Source: CAZMVU01 sp964569295 (GTDB taxonomy: Bacteria > Hydrogenedentota > Hydrogenedentia > Hydrogenedentales > JAGMZX01). Taken from it: a DNA stretch of 22,259 bases. This document shows, piece by piece, positions 6,714 through 13,510 of this stretch. The DNA lies in the NCBI GenBank assembly GCA_964569295.1, contig CAZMVU010000064.1, positions 1-22,259 on the forward strand, in the 5' to 3' direction. Position 1 is the stretch's first letter, and every line of letters begins with the position of its first letter. The translations under genes were made by a program, and so were the position numbers. Under the pieces are notes generated by a model. That model was not told the DNA's origin and did no database searches. It was given only the letters and a program-made list of their open reading frames with translations.

Positions 6714-6772
6714 CCACGCTTCCCGGCCATTACAAATTGCGGACGTCCCCCAAGCATCCCAAGGAGACCGCT

Positions 6773-8470
6773 GTGAATCCCTTTGCCCTGTTCGAAGCGC
6801 CCATCCTGCATACCTTTTCCGGCCTGGAAACCGGCGATCTCGGCTTCGGTGCGCCGCCGAAAGCTGCCATGGGCGATGTGTCCGTGCGCTTGTTCGAGGC
6901 CGCCCGCAAACTCGGCATGCCGCCGCCCAAGCTCGCCGCTGAAATTGCCCGGCAGGTGGACTTCGCAGGCGCGGTGACCGAGGCAAAACCGGCGGGCCCT
7001 TACCTCAACCTGCGTGTGGACCGGCGGGCCTTTGCACACATGGTGGTGGGCGAAGTACTCGCACGAGAGGCGGCCTATGGCGCCAACGGCCTCGGCGCGG
7101 GCAAGAAGGCGCTGATCGAACACACGAGCATCAACCCGAACGCCAGCCCGCACGTTGGCCGCGCGCGCAACGCCATGATCGGCGACAGCCTCGCCCGGTT
7201 ATTGCGCTTCGAAGGCCACGACCTCACTGTGCACTATTATGTGAACGACATCGGCCGGCAGATTGGCCTGCTCGTGCTCGTGGCGGCGGATGTGGACACC
7301 CTCACCTTCGATGAAATTCTCCAGGCCTATGTGGACGCGAACAAGCGCGCGGAGGAAGACGAGGAATTCGCCGCGGCGGGCTATGAACTCCTCGTGAAGA
7401 TGGAAGAAGGCGACCCGGAGACCCGGGAACGCTTTCGCAAGGTGGTGGACCTGTGCCTGGGCGGCCAGCTCGCCGTGCTGCGGCGGCTGGGGGTCGACTA
7501 TGACCGCTTCGACAGGGAGTCCGCGTTCTTACAGGACCCGCGGCTGAACCCGGTACAGGCGGCTCTCGAACAGCGGGGGGCGCTGTTTACCGACGAATAT
7601 GGCCGTATCGTGGTGGATCTGCAGCAGCTCGGCCACGAGCGCGACGAAGGGCGCTACTTCGTGCTCATGCGCGCCAACGGCTCCTCGATGTACGGCTACC
7701 GCGACCTCGCCTACAACATCGAGAAGGAGCAGCAGGGCAGCGCCCTCAACCTCGTGGTGCTCGGGGAAGACCACCGGTTGTACCAGCAACAGGTGAGCAT
7801 GATCCTCGAGGCCGCCGGCCACACGCCGCCGGAAGCCGTGTACTACGCGTACATCCTGTTGAAAGAAGGCAAGATGTCCACCCGCCAGGGCAAGGTGGTC
7901 CTGCTCGCCGAGTTCCTCGATGAAGCATCGAAGCTTTCCCGCGAGCGCGTGGCGGAGCAATGCACGGATCTCACGGAGGAGGAGCAGCATATCATTGCCG
8001 AGCAGGTGGCCGTCGCGGCGATCCGGTTCTCCGTATTGCGTGTGTCGCCCAACAAGAACGTTACCTTCGACATGGCGGAGAATCTCTCGTTCACCGGTGA
8101 CACGGGGCCGTATATCCAGTATTCGTGCGCGCGGATCAATTCGATCTTGCGCAAGTACAACGGCGACCCGGCGGCCCCGCCTGCCAAGGACTGCCCCCTC
8201 GATACCGACGCCGAGTGGGCCCTGGTGCTGAAGCTGAGCGATTTCCCCGAGGTGGTGGCGGGGGCGTTGCGCCAGCGTACCGTGGCGCCCATCGCCCAAT
8301 ACGCCCTCGAGACGGCGCGGCTCTTCACCACCTTTTACCACGACTGTCCCGTGCTGACCGCCGACACGCCCGAGCGCGCACAGGCCCGTGCACAGCTCTG
8401 CGCCGCCACGCGCCAAACCATCGCCAATGCACTGCACATCCTCGGCATCGAGGTACCGGAACGGATGTAG
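6773..8470 (+). CDS. argS: Arginyl-tRNA synthetase
   Basis: A 565-residue class I aminoacyl-tRNA synthetase that charges tRNA-Arg with arginine using ATP. Seen in order: the N-terminal Arg-S additional domain (about 1-85); the HIGH-type signature in NPNASPHVGRARN with H127; YVNDIGRQIG, typical of ArgRS; the KMSKR-type loop as KMSTR (367-371) in GKMSTRQGKVV; and the helical anticodon-binding domain from about residue 440, starting with the IQYSCARINSI segment. The length is normal. The start is GTG 6773, with AAGGAG at 6761-6766 six bases upstream; the frame extends to an earlier ATG without such a site. It is transcribed alone, apparently from the promoter at 6686-6713. Confidence 0.97.
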   Translation: MNPFALFEAPILHTFSGLETGDLGFGAPPKAAMGDVSVRLFEAARKLGMPPPKLAAEIARQVDFAGAVTEAKPAGPYLNLRVDRRAFAHMVVGEVLAREAAYGANGLGAGKKALIEHTSINPNASPHVGRARNAMIGDSLARLLRFEGHDLTVHYYVNDIGRQIGLLVLVAADVDTLTFDEILQAYVDANKRAEEDEEFAAAGYELLVKMEEGDPETRERFRKVVDLCLGGQLAVLRRLGVDYDRFDRESAFLQDPRLNPVQAALEQRGALFTDEYGRIVVDLQQLGHERDEGRYFVLMRANGSSMYGYRDLAYNIEKEQQGSALNLVVLGEDHRLYQQQVSMILEAAGHTPPEAVYYAYILLKEGKMSTRQGKVVLLAEFLDEASKLSRERVAEQCTDLTEEEQHIIAEQVAVAAIRFSVLRVSPNKNVTFDMAENLSFTGDTGPYIQYSCARINSILRKYNGDPAAPPAKDCPLDTDAEWALVLKLSDFPEVVAGALRQRTVAPIAQYALETARLFTTFYHDCPVLTADTPERAQARAQLCAATRQTIANALHILGIEVPERM

Positions 8471-8786
8471 GGAAGGCGTAATTGCCCGGCGCCGCGCTTG
8501 TTTCGCCAATCTGTCCCGTGATAGCCAATACCAGCGTGCGGCCGGGATTGCCATCCCGTTGGCGCTACTTTGGCGTGCAGTGGCAAGCCGCCGCAGTCCA
8601 AACGGCGCCTGCATCGTGACGCATAGAGACAGCCGGTGGGTCAGAACCGTTCTCAGCGGTGATACGCGAGCACCCTATGACGTATGGGAAACGGCCCACG
8701 GTAAACGGCTAAAGAATAATAGAAGACACAATTTCGAGCATCATTGGCAACCCGTTAAAGCACAATGCCCTCGTCCATAACCGCTA

Positions 8787-8823
8787 TCTTGGGGTCTTAT
8801 GTCGCGTTTCGGCTCGCGGGGAC
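8787..8823 (+). repeat. Dispersed hairpin repeat, copy 2
   Basis: This stretch matches 4376-4412 at 29 of 37 positions, starting with the same TCTTGGGGT. GTTTC (from 8806) can pair with GGGAC (ending at 8823) using two G-T wobbles where copy 1 has T-A pairs. A competing CGCG/CGCG pairing is also possible. Confidence 0.55.
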
Positions 8824-8882
8824 GCTCACCCTCGCTGTAGACCAGAACCCGCCTTTTCTTCAGGGCCTCGCCATCCTTGGGT

Positions 8883-8899
8883 TGTGGGCAAAGCCCACA
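8883..8899 (-). terminator. Hairpin abutting the metH stop codon
   Basis: TGTGGGC (8883-8889) and GCCCACA (8893-8899) form a perfect 7-base-pair stem with a 3-base loop, directly after the metH TAA (8900-8902 on the minus strand). No T-run follows. It may stabilise the metH mRNA end or contribute to termination. Confidence 0.4.
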
Positions 8900-11800
8900 T
8901 TAGCTGTAGCGTGCCTCGGGGTGGTAGCTCACCACGGCACCCGTGGTGCCGGTGGGGCTGTACTCGGCGGCGTCGGTGAGCTTCACGCCGATCTGGTTCT
9001 CGCCGTCGAGCAGCGCGAGGATGGTTTTGTTGATTGTGATGTCGCGCATGCCCGGATAGCCCGGTGACCAGCGGGTGCCGTCTTTTGCGTCGATGCCAAG
9101 CATTTCACGCTGCATGTTGTGCAGGTGATCCGCCATGTCCTCGGCCACACGGTCGGAGAGCCCCTGCAAATAGAGCGTGGACTCTGAATCGCCGGATTCA
9201 CGGATGCGGTTGATCACCGCGTCGATCTGCGGCCCGCTCGTGGTGAGTTGGATGCCGCACGCACCAAGCACACCGGTCTCGCGGCCGTGGAAATACTGCG
9301 CGCCGGACACGATGTCTTCCTTGCCCGAACCGATGACCACGGAAAAGTCGCACTCGCCGAGTTCCTTTGTGGGGTCATCGGGATCGAGCACAATGATTTT
9401 GTCGTCCACCGAAACGCACGGGTAGATGCCGAACACGCCTTGCGGGCGAATCCAGCCTTCCTCGGCGCACTTGTGAATCCACTGGTCGAAGAGCGCCTCG
9501 AGCTCGGCCTGGGTGTGGCCTTTGCGGGCGCGGGATTTCTCGCCGCCAAAGCGCCAGTTCAGCGAGAAGAGGGTCTTCTTGTCGAGGTATTGGGCGAAGT
9601 CACGCAGGTCATACTCGACCCGCTTCAGGCGGAAGCGCGGCTCGGGCGTGAGCATGTGGCCGTTGAAGTGGACATCGCGCCGGGGCAGGGTTTTGAGGAG
9701 TTCTTCTTCCTTCGCCTGGCGTTGCTTGGCATGCTCGAGCTTGCTCAGCAGCTTCTTCTTATTGCCCTTGAACAGTTCCGCGATGTTCTCCTTGTCCACG
9801 AGACGGTTCATGGTGTTTACGCCGTCCATGGCGGTACGGCAGTAGAACACATTCTCGCGCATGGCCTCGGGGTCGTCACCGCCGGCCATGGCCACGAAGG
9901 CGGCGTGCCGGTCGCTCACGGGCGCACCGCCGATCAGTATAGGCAGGTGCGCCAGTCCTTCTTCGGCCATCATCTGCGATACCGTGATCATGTGGTTCGA
10001 GGTCTGCACCAGCAGCGCCGACATGCCGATAGCGTCGGCATTCACTTCTTTGGCCTTGTCGAGGTAGTCCTGCAAGGGCACCATGGTACCGAGGTCGATG
10101 ACGCGGTAGCCGTAGTTCTCGAGCAGCGTCTTGGCGAGGTCCTTGCCGATCGAGTGTACGTCCTGGTAGACGGTGCCGAGCACGATCGTGCCCTTGTACT
10201 CGATCTCGGTGTGCACATCGATGCCGGCCTCATTGCGCATGTACTGCTCGAGGAAGCCCATGCACGCGCGCATGACGTCGGCCGCTTTCAACAGGTGGGG
10301 CAGCGACTTTTCGCCCCGGCCGAAGGCCTCGCCAAGTTCCTGCATGGCGCCCATGAGGTGCTCGTTGATGAAGGGCAGCGGCTCGTGGATGTCCATGGCC
10401 TCGGCCACCTTCAGCACGATCTTGTCCTGGTATTCGTAGGTGTGTCCTTTGTACGAGAGTGTGCCCGTTTCACGCTGCTTGGCGGCGTCCTTGATCCGCT
10501 CGGTTATCTGTTGTTCGAGGGGCAGGTCGTCGTAGGTCGAGCGGCGCTTGGTAGTCTTGCCCTTCTTCTGTTCCGAGATTTCCTCGAGGTCCGCGAAGTC
10601 GTCCATGTTCCGTTCGAGGATAACGCGCAAGGCCCGCTGGTAGTCGTCCGGGTCGAGATCCTCGACGAAGACATAGTGGTTCGGGTTGATAATGGCCGCA
10701 TCGAGCCCGCGCTTGCGCGCCTCATCGAGGAAGACCGACGTGAGCACCTTGCGCATATACGGCTTTTTCTCGAGGCCGTTGGTGAGGTTGCCCACACCGA
10801 GCGCGGTGTTTACCGTGGGGTATTTTTCCTTGACCATACGAATGGCTTCGATCGTTTCGAGCGCGAAATTCTGCGCTTCGATCGATTCCGAGCCGAGGGG
10901 GAAGCAGTTCACGTCGATGAATATCCGGTCCGCGGGAACGCCGTATTTCTCATGGGCGCGCTCGATGATCTGCGCGGCGAGATCGAGTTTCTCGCCGCGC
11001 GTGGCGCCGGGTCCTTTCGGGCCCGTGCACAGCCCCACGTAGAATGGCGAATGCGCCTCGACCGCCTCGATGGTGGCGTCGATCTTCAGCACGCCCGGCG
11101 ACGATTCTTCCATCGAAATCGAGTTGATGACAGGCCGCCCCGGGTAGACCTTGATCGATTCCGCGAGTGCGTCCACCTGAAACGAGTCGAGCATCATGGC
11201 GCCGGCGAAGTCGGTCGTCTGCACATGCACCACCTGCTTCATCGCCTCGACGGTGTCCACGGTGTTCGAGTCCATGCACACGTCGATGACATTGCAGCCA
11301 AGCCCTTCGACCTGCTCGTGGACCACCTCTTCGAGCGCATCCTGATCGATGGGGTCGGATTCTTCGACGGCTTTGCGCACCTTCTTCGACCCGCGTACGT
11401 TGAGCCGCTCGCCAAAACGGATAAGCCCCTGGGAGCTGTCGAGGAGCACGGCGTTCTGCGGCCCCGAAATCCACAGCCCGCCCTCGGCGTTGCGGTCCTT
11501 GGGCTTGAGCCCTTTTACCTGGCGGACCACCTCGGCGATATGCGCCGGGGTCGTGCCGCAGCAACCGCCGACCACGTTGACGCCGTATTCCGCGACGTAG
11601 CGTTGCTGGTACCGGCCAAATTCCTCCGGCGGAAACTTGAAGACGGTGCGGCCGTTTTCGGACACCGGCAGCCCCGCATTCGGAATGACCGAGATGGGGA
11701 TTTGGGCGTAGCGCGCGAGCGTCTCGACGGTTTTCTCCATGAGGTCGGGGCCGATGGAGCAGTTGATGCCGAACACGTCGATGCCGATATGTTGCAGGGT

Positions 11801-12529
11801 CACGAGCGCCGCATGAATGTCGGTGTTGAAGATTTGCATCTTCGAGAACTGGTCGACGGTGACCTGCGCCATGATGGGCAGCTTCACGCCCTTGTCGCGC
11901 ATGGCCTTCTGGCCGCCCATGATCGCGGCCTTGAGCTCGAGCATGTCCTGCTGGGTTTCATAGAGCAGCACATCCGCGCCCCCGTCCACGAGCCCGCACA
12001 CCTGCTGGTAAAAGTTGTCCTGAATACCCTCGAAGGTGGACACGGCGAGATCGGCCTGGGTGCTCATGAGTACCCGGTTCGACGGTCCGATAGAGCCCAC
12101 CACAAACAACGGGCGGCCGTCGTAGCTGACATCCTGCTTATGCACTTCAACGGCCTCGCGGGCAATTTCGGCGCCTTTCTTGCCCAGGTGGTAGGCAAAC
12201 TCGTCGTAGGAGAGGTGCTTGATGTCGACCCCTTCGGGGATGCCCGCGAAGGGGGTGGTGTCCATCTGCGTAAAGTCATACTCCGACAGGCGGAACGGCG
12301 AGGCGCCGAAGGTGTTGGTCTCGATGGCGTTGGCGCCGGCGCGCAGAAAATCTACATGGATGTCGCGCATTTCATGCGGCTTCGAGAAGCACAGCAGATC
12401 CGAGCACATCTTGAAATCGGCCCCGCCGAAGTCAGCGTCGGTCAGGTCCAGGTTCTGCACCATGGTGCCCGTGGCGCCATCGAGAATGATCACCTGTTTC
12501 TTCAGGGTCTCTAGGAATTCGTTAGCCAT
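8900..12529 (-). CDS. metH: Cobalamin-dependent methionine synthase
   Basis: A 1209-residue enzyme that transfers a methyl group from methyltetrahydrofolate to homocysteine through cobalamin. All four modules are present. The homocysteine-binding barrel has zinc ligands C257 (INCSIG) and C323/C324 (GGCCGTTP). The pterin-binding domain starts near FGERLNVRGSKK. The B12 cap and Rossmann module carry DVHSIG, whose H792 is the lower cobalt ligand. The C-terminal AdoMet-binding reactivation domain has RWSPGYPGM near the end. Size matches E. coli MetH. ATG 12529 has GGAGG four bases upstream; earlier in-frame codons lack a site. The reactivation domain implies that a reductase partner is encoded elsewhere. 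It is transcribed alone or with the tiny genes upstream. Confidence 0.97.
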   Translation of the reverse strand: MANEFLETLKKQVIILDGATGTMVQNLDLTDADFGGADFKMCSDLLCFSKPHEMRDIHVDFLRAGANAIETNTFGASPFRLSEYDFTQMDTTPFAGIPEGVDIKHLSYDEFAYHLGKKGAEIAREAVEVHKQDVSYDGRPLFVVGSIGPSNRVLMSTQADLAVSTFEGIQDNFYQQVCGLVDGGADVLLYETQQDMLELKAAIMGGQKAMRDKGVKLPIMAQVTVDQFSKMQIFNTDIHAALVTLQHIGIDVFGINCSIGPDLMEKTVETLARYAQIPISVIPNAGLPVSENGRTVFKFPPEEFGRYQQRYVAEYGVNVVGGCCGTTPAHIAEVVRQVKGLKPKDRNAEGGLWISGPQNAVLLDSSQGLIRFGERLNVRGSKKVRKAVEESDPIDQDALEEVVHEQVEGLGCNVIDVCMDSNTVDTVEAMKQVVHVQTTDFAGAMMLDSFQVDALAESIKVYPGRPVINSISMEESSPGVLKIDATIEAVEAHSPFYVGLCTGPKGPGATRGEKLDLAAQIIERAHEKYGVPADRIFIDVNCFPLGSESIEAQNFALETIEAIRMVKEKYPTVNTALGVGNLTNGLEKKPYMRKVLTSVFLDEARKRGLDAAIINPNHYVFVEDLDPDDYQRALRVILERNMDDFADLEEISEQKKGKTTKRRSTYDDLPLEQQITERIKDAAKQRETGTLSYKGHTYEYQDKIVLKVAEAMDIHEPLPFINEHLMGAMQELGEAFGRGEKSLPHLLKAADVMRACMGFLEQYMRNEAGIDVHTEIEYKGTIVLGTVYQDVHSIGKDLAKTLLENYGYRVIDLGTMVPLQDYLDKAKEVNADAIGMSALLVQTSNHMITVSQMMAEEGLAHLPILIGGAPVSDRHAAFVAMAGGDDPEAMRENVFYCRTAMDGVNTMNRLVDKENIAELFKGNKKKLLSKLEHAKQRQAKEEELLKTLPRRDVHFNGHMLTPEPRFRLKRVEYDLRDFAQYLDKKTLFSLNWRFGGEKSRARKGHTQAELEALFDQWIHKCAEEGWIRPQGVFGIYPCVSVDDKIIVLDPDDPTKELGECDFSVVIGSGKEDIVSGAQYFHGRETGVLGACGIQLTTSGPQIDAVINRIRESGDSESTLYLQGLSDRVAEDMADHLHNMQREMLGIDAKDGTRWSPGYPGMRDITINKTILALLDGENQIGVKLTDAAEYSPTGTTGAVVSYHPEARYS

Positions 12530-12639
12530 ATAGCCTCCGTTTGGGAATACATACCCGAAAGGGGCGCCCGAGGACGGGGCGTACACGCCGCACCAATGGG
12601 CGTGGCGCACGTTTCCTAACGGGCACTGTGGTCAGGGCC

Positions 12640-12677
12640 GGCCGTGGCGCAGGCTCACTGCCGCGGGCGCACCGGCC
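12640..12677 (-). promoter_or_regulatory. Imperfect stem-loop in the metH leader
   Basis: GGCCG (12640-12644) pairs with CGGCC (12673-12677), and GCGC (12647-12650) with GCGC (12667-12670), separated by a 2x2 internal loop. The apical loop is 16 bases. It would lie within the 5' leader if the promoter at 12694-12724 is used. Its function is unknown. Confidence 0.35.
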
Positions 12678-12693
12678 GAAGGGATCGTGCCGC

Positions 12694-12724
12694 ATTAAAG
12701 AAATCACGGCAGCCCCGGGTTCAA
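12694..12724 (-). promoter_or_regulatory. Candidate metH promoter
   Basis: On the minus strand TTGAAC (12724-12719) and TTTAAT (12699-12694) are separated by 19 bases. The -10 box matches five of six positions and the -35 box four. The spacer is longer than usual. Use of this promoter would give a leader of roughly 155 bases. Confidence 0.35.
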
Positions 12725-12905
12725 TGCGAAACACCGCATACCTCATTCGGAGTCATGCGGTTACCGCGCATACGGCACATGGACCACCAAGGCTGGCCAC
12801 CGGGTTTGCACATTCCCCGATGCGCCGCAACACGCATCCGCCGAGCGGGCGCCGCCGTACCGTGGCGCCGCACAGGGCGGCTGATTACGGCGTCTTAGCG
12901 CGAAT

Positions 12906-13118
12906 TCAGGGAAATTTGATTTCCAGCTTGGGCGACTCGAGCCACAGCAATTCAAAATGCTGAAACGCCTGGTCCAGCTTCGGCGGCACGTTCGGGTTCG
13001 GCAGCCGTGCCGGCGCCGGCGCATGCTTGCTCATGGCATGAATGTGCTTCATGGTGCGGGAATCCCCGTAGTTCCGGTTGCAAAAGCCCCTTGGCGCCAC
13101 CGCCAGAAGCCAGCCCAT
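12906..13118 (-). CDS. Small unrecognised protein upstream of metH
   Basis: A 70-codon minus-strand frame with marked third-position G/C bias across its length. The C-terminal part reads as a plausible protein, with a Pro/Ala-rich linker (HAPAPARLPNPNVPPK) followed by an amphipathic helix (LDQAFQHFELLWLESPKLE). ATG 13118 and ATG 13052 are both possible starts. The bias favours the longer form, while the shorter one would begin with an ATGA overlap on the frame at 13049-13246. Neither has a good ribosome binding site. I do not recognise the family. It lies on the same strand as metH, 376 bases upstream of it, so co-transcription is possible but unsupported. Chance remains a real alternative at this length. 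Confidence 0.42.
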   Translation of the reverse strand: MGWLLAVAPRGFCNRNYGDSRTMKHIHAMSKHAPAPARLPNPNVPPKLDQAFQHFELLWLESPKLEIKFP

Positions 13119-13246
13119 ATCATAGCATGCCAGCCGGGGAAATCGCGAAACGCGATATACTGGGCAACAAGATTCTCCCGCCCTTTGTTCCAGCAACCAG
13201 CCGGCGCATGGTCTCGGGCGGCCGCCGCGTACATGAAAAGCCCCAT
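13049..13246 (-). CDS. Possible small gene, or 5' part of a frameshifted gene
   Basis: A 65-codon minus-strand frame whose middle looks protein-like (NLVAQYIAFRDFPGWHA), with about two thirds of codons ending in G or C up to about position 13119. After that the bias moves to the frame at 12906-13118. Its TGA (13051-13049) overlaps the ATG at 13052 as ATGA. Two readings fit: a pair of coupled tiny genes, or one gene interrupted by a frameshift near 13118. No ribosome binding site precedes ATG 13246. I do not recognise it. Confidence 0.25.
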   Translation of the reverse strand: MGLFMYAAAARDHAPAGCWNKGRENLVAQYIAFRDFPGWHAMIWAGFWRWRQGAFATGTTGIPAP

Positions 13247-13510
13247 GTCGGGCAGTAAGTCCCGTCCTTTTTTTCTGCCACGAAGACACCCGGACTACGC
13301 CCTATGGAGGGGATCGATGCGTTGATTTCGCGGGCCAGCCGCGCGCGCCCTTTGCCCGGCGCATGCCGCACCCCGGGAACAGCAGAGCCCCCTGACCGCA
13401 ACCCGTTGCGGCAATCAGAAAACCGCCCTTATATCTTGTTGCGGATCGGGGGACATCGTGTTACCATAACCTTATCTTGTGGTGAGTCCGCCGAAACGGG
13501 GTATATATAG
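13247..13510. other. Upstream region of ftsK
   Basis: No gene is supported here. It contains a T7 run followed by CTGCCACGAAGACACC (13279 region), which resembles a short sequence I recall from many bacterial intergenic repeats, and the probable ftsK promoter area. A minus-strand frame crossing it has no start with a ribosome site. Confidence 0.4.
13406..13435 (+). promoter_or_regulatory. Weak candidate ftsK promoter
   Basis: TTGCGG (13406-13411) and TATATC (13430-13435) are separated by 18 bases and lie about 75 bases upstream of the ftsK ATG. The matches are partial, three and four of six. Confidence 0.25.

Larger units (their letters stand above)
8471..8899. other. Convergent intergenic region between argS and metH
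   Basis: These 429 bases lie between two converging genes. They hold the second copy of the dispersed hairpin repeat (8787-8823) and a hairpin touching the metH stop codon (8883-8899). A plus-strand frame continuing to about 8780 starts inside argS and lacks codon bias, so it is not called. Nothing else is recognisable. Confidence 0.6.
12530..12905. other. metH upstream region (promoter and leader)
   Basis: The 376 bases between metH and the small gene at 12906 contain a candidate minus-strand promoter (12694-12724) and a large imperfect hairpin (12640-12677). I searched for cobalamin, SAM and SAH riboswitch core motifs and found no convincing match. Confidence 0.5.

Noticed and set aside
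8388..8780. Plus-strand frame running out of the argS 3' end
   Set aside because: It starts within argS in another frame, shows no third-position bias and has no ribosome binding site.
9248..12514. Very long open frame on the plus strand opposite metH (over 1000 codons)
   Set aside because: It lies wholly antisense to metH, which has every expected motif. Long antisense frames arise from the high GC and codon bias, and the predicted protein has low-complexity His/Arg/Val composition.
12530..12780. Cobalamin, SAM or SAH riboswitch before metH
   Set aside because: I looked for the B12-box pattern and for SAM/SAH core motifs on the minus strand and found only fragmentary resemblance.
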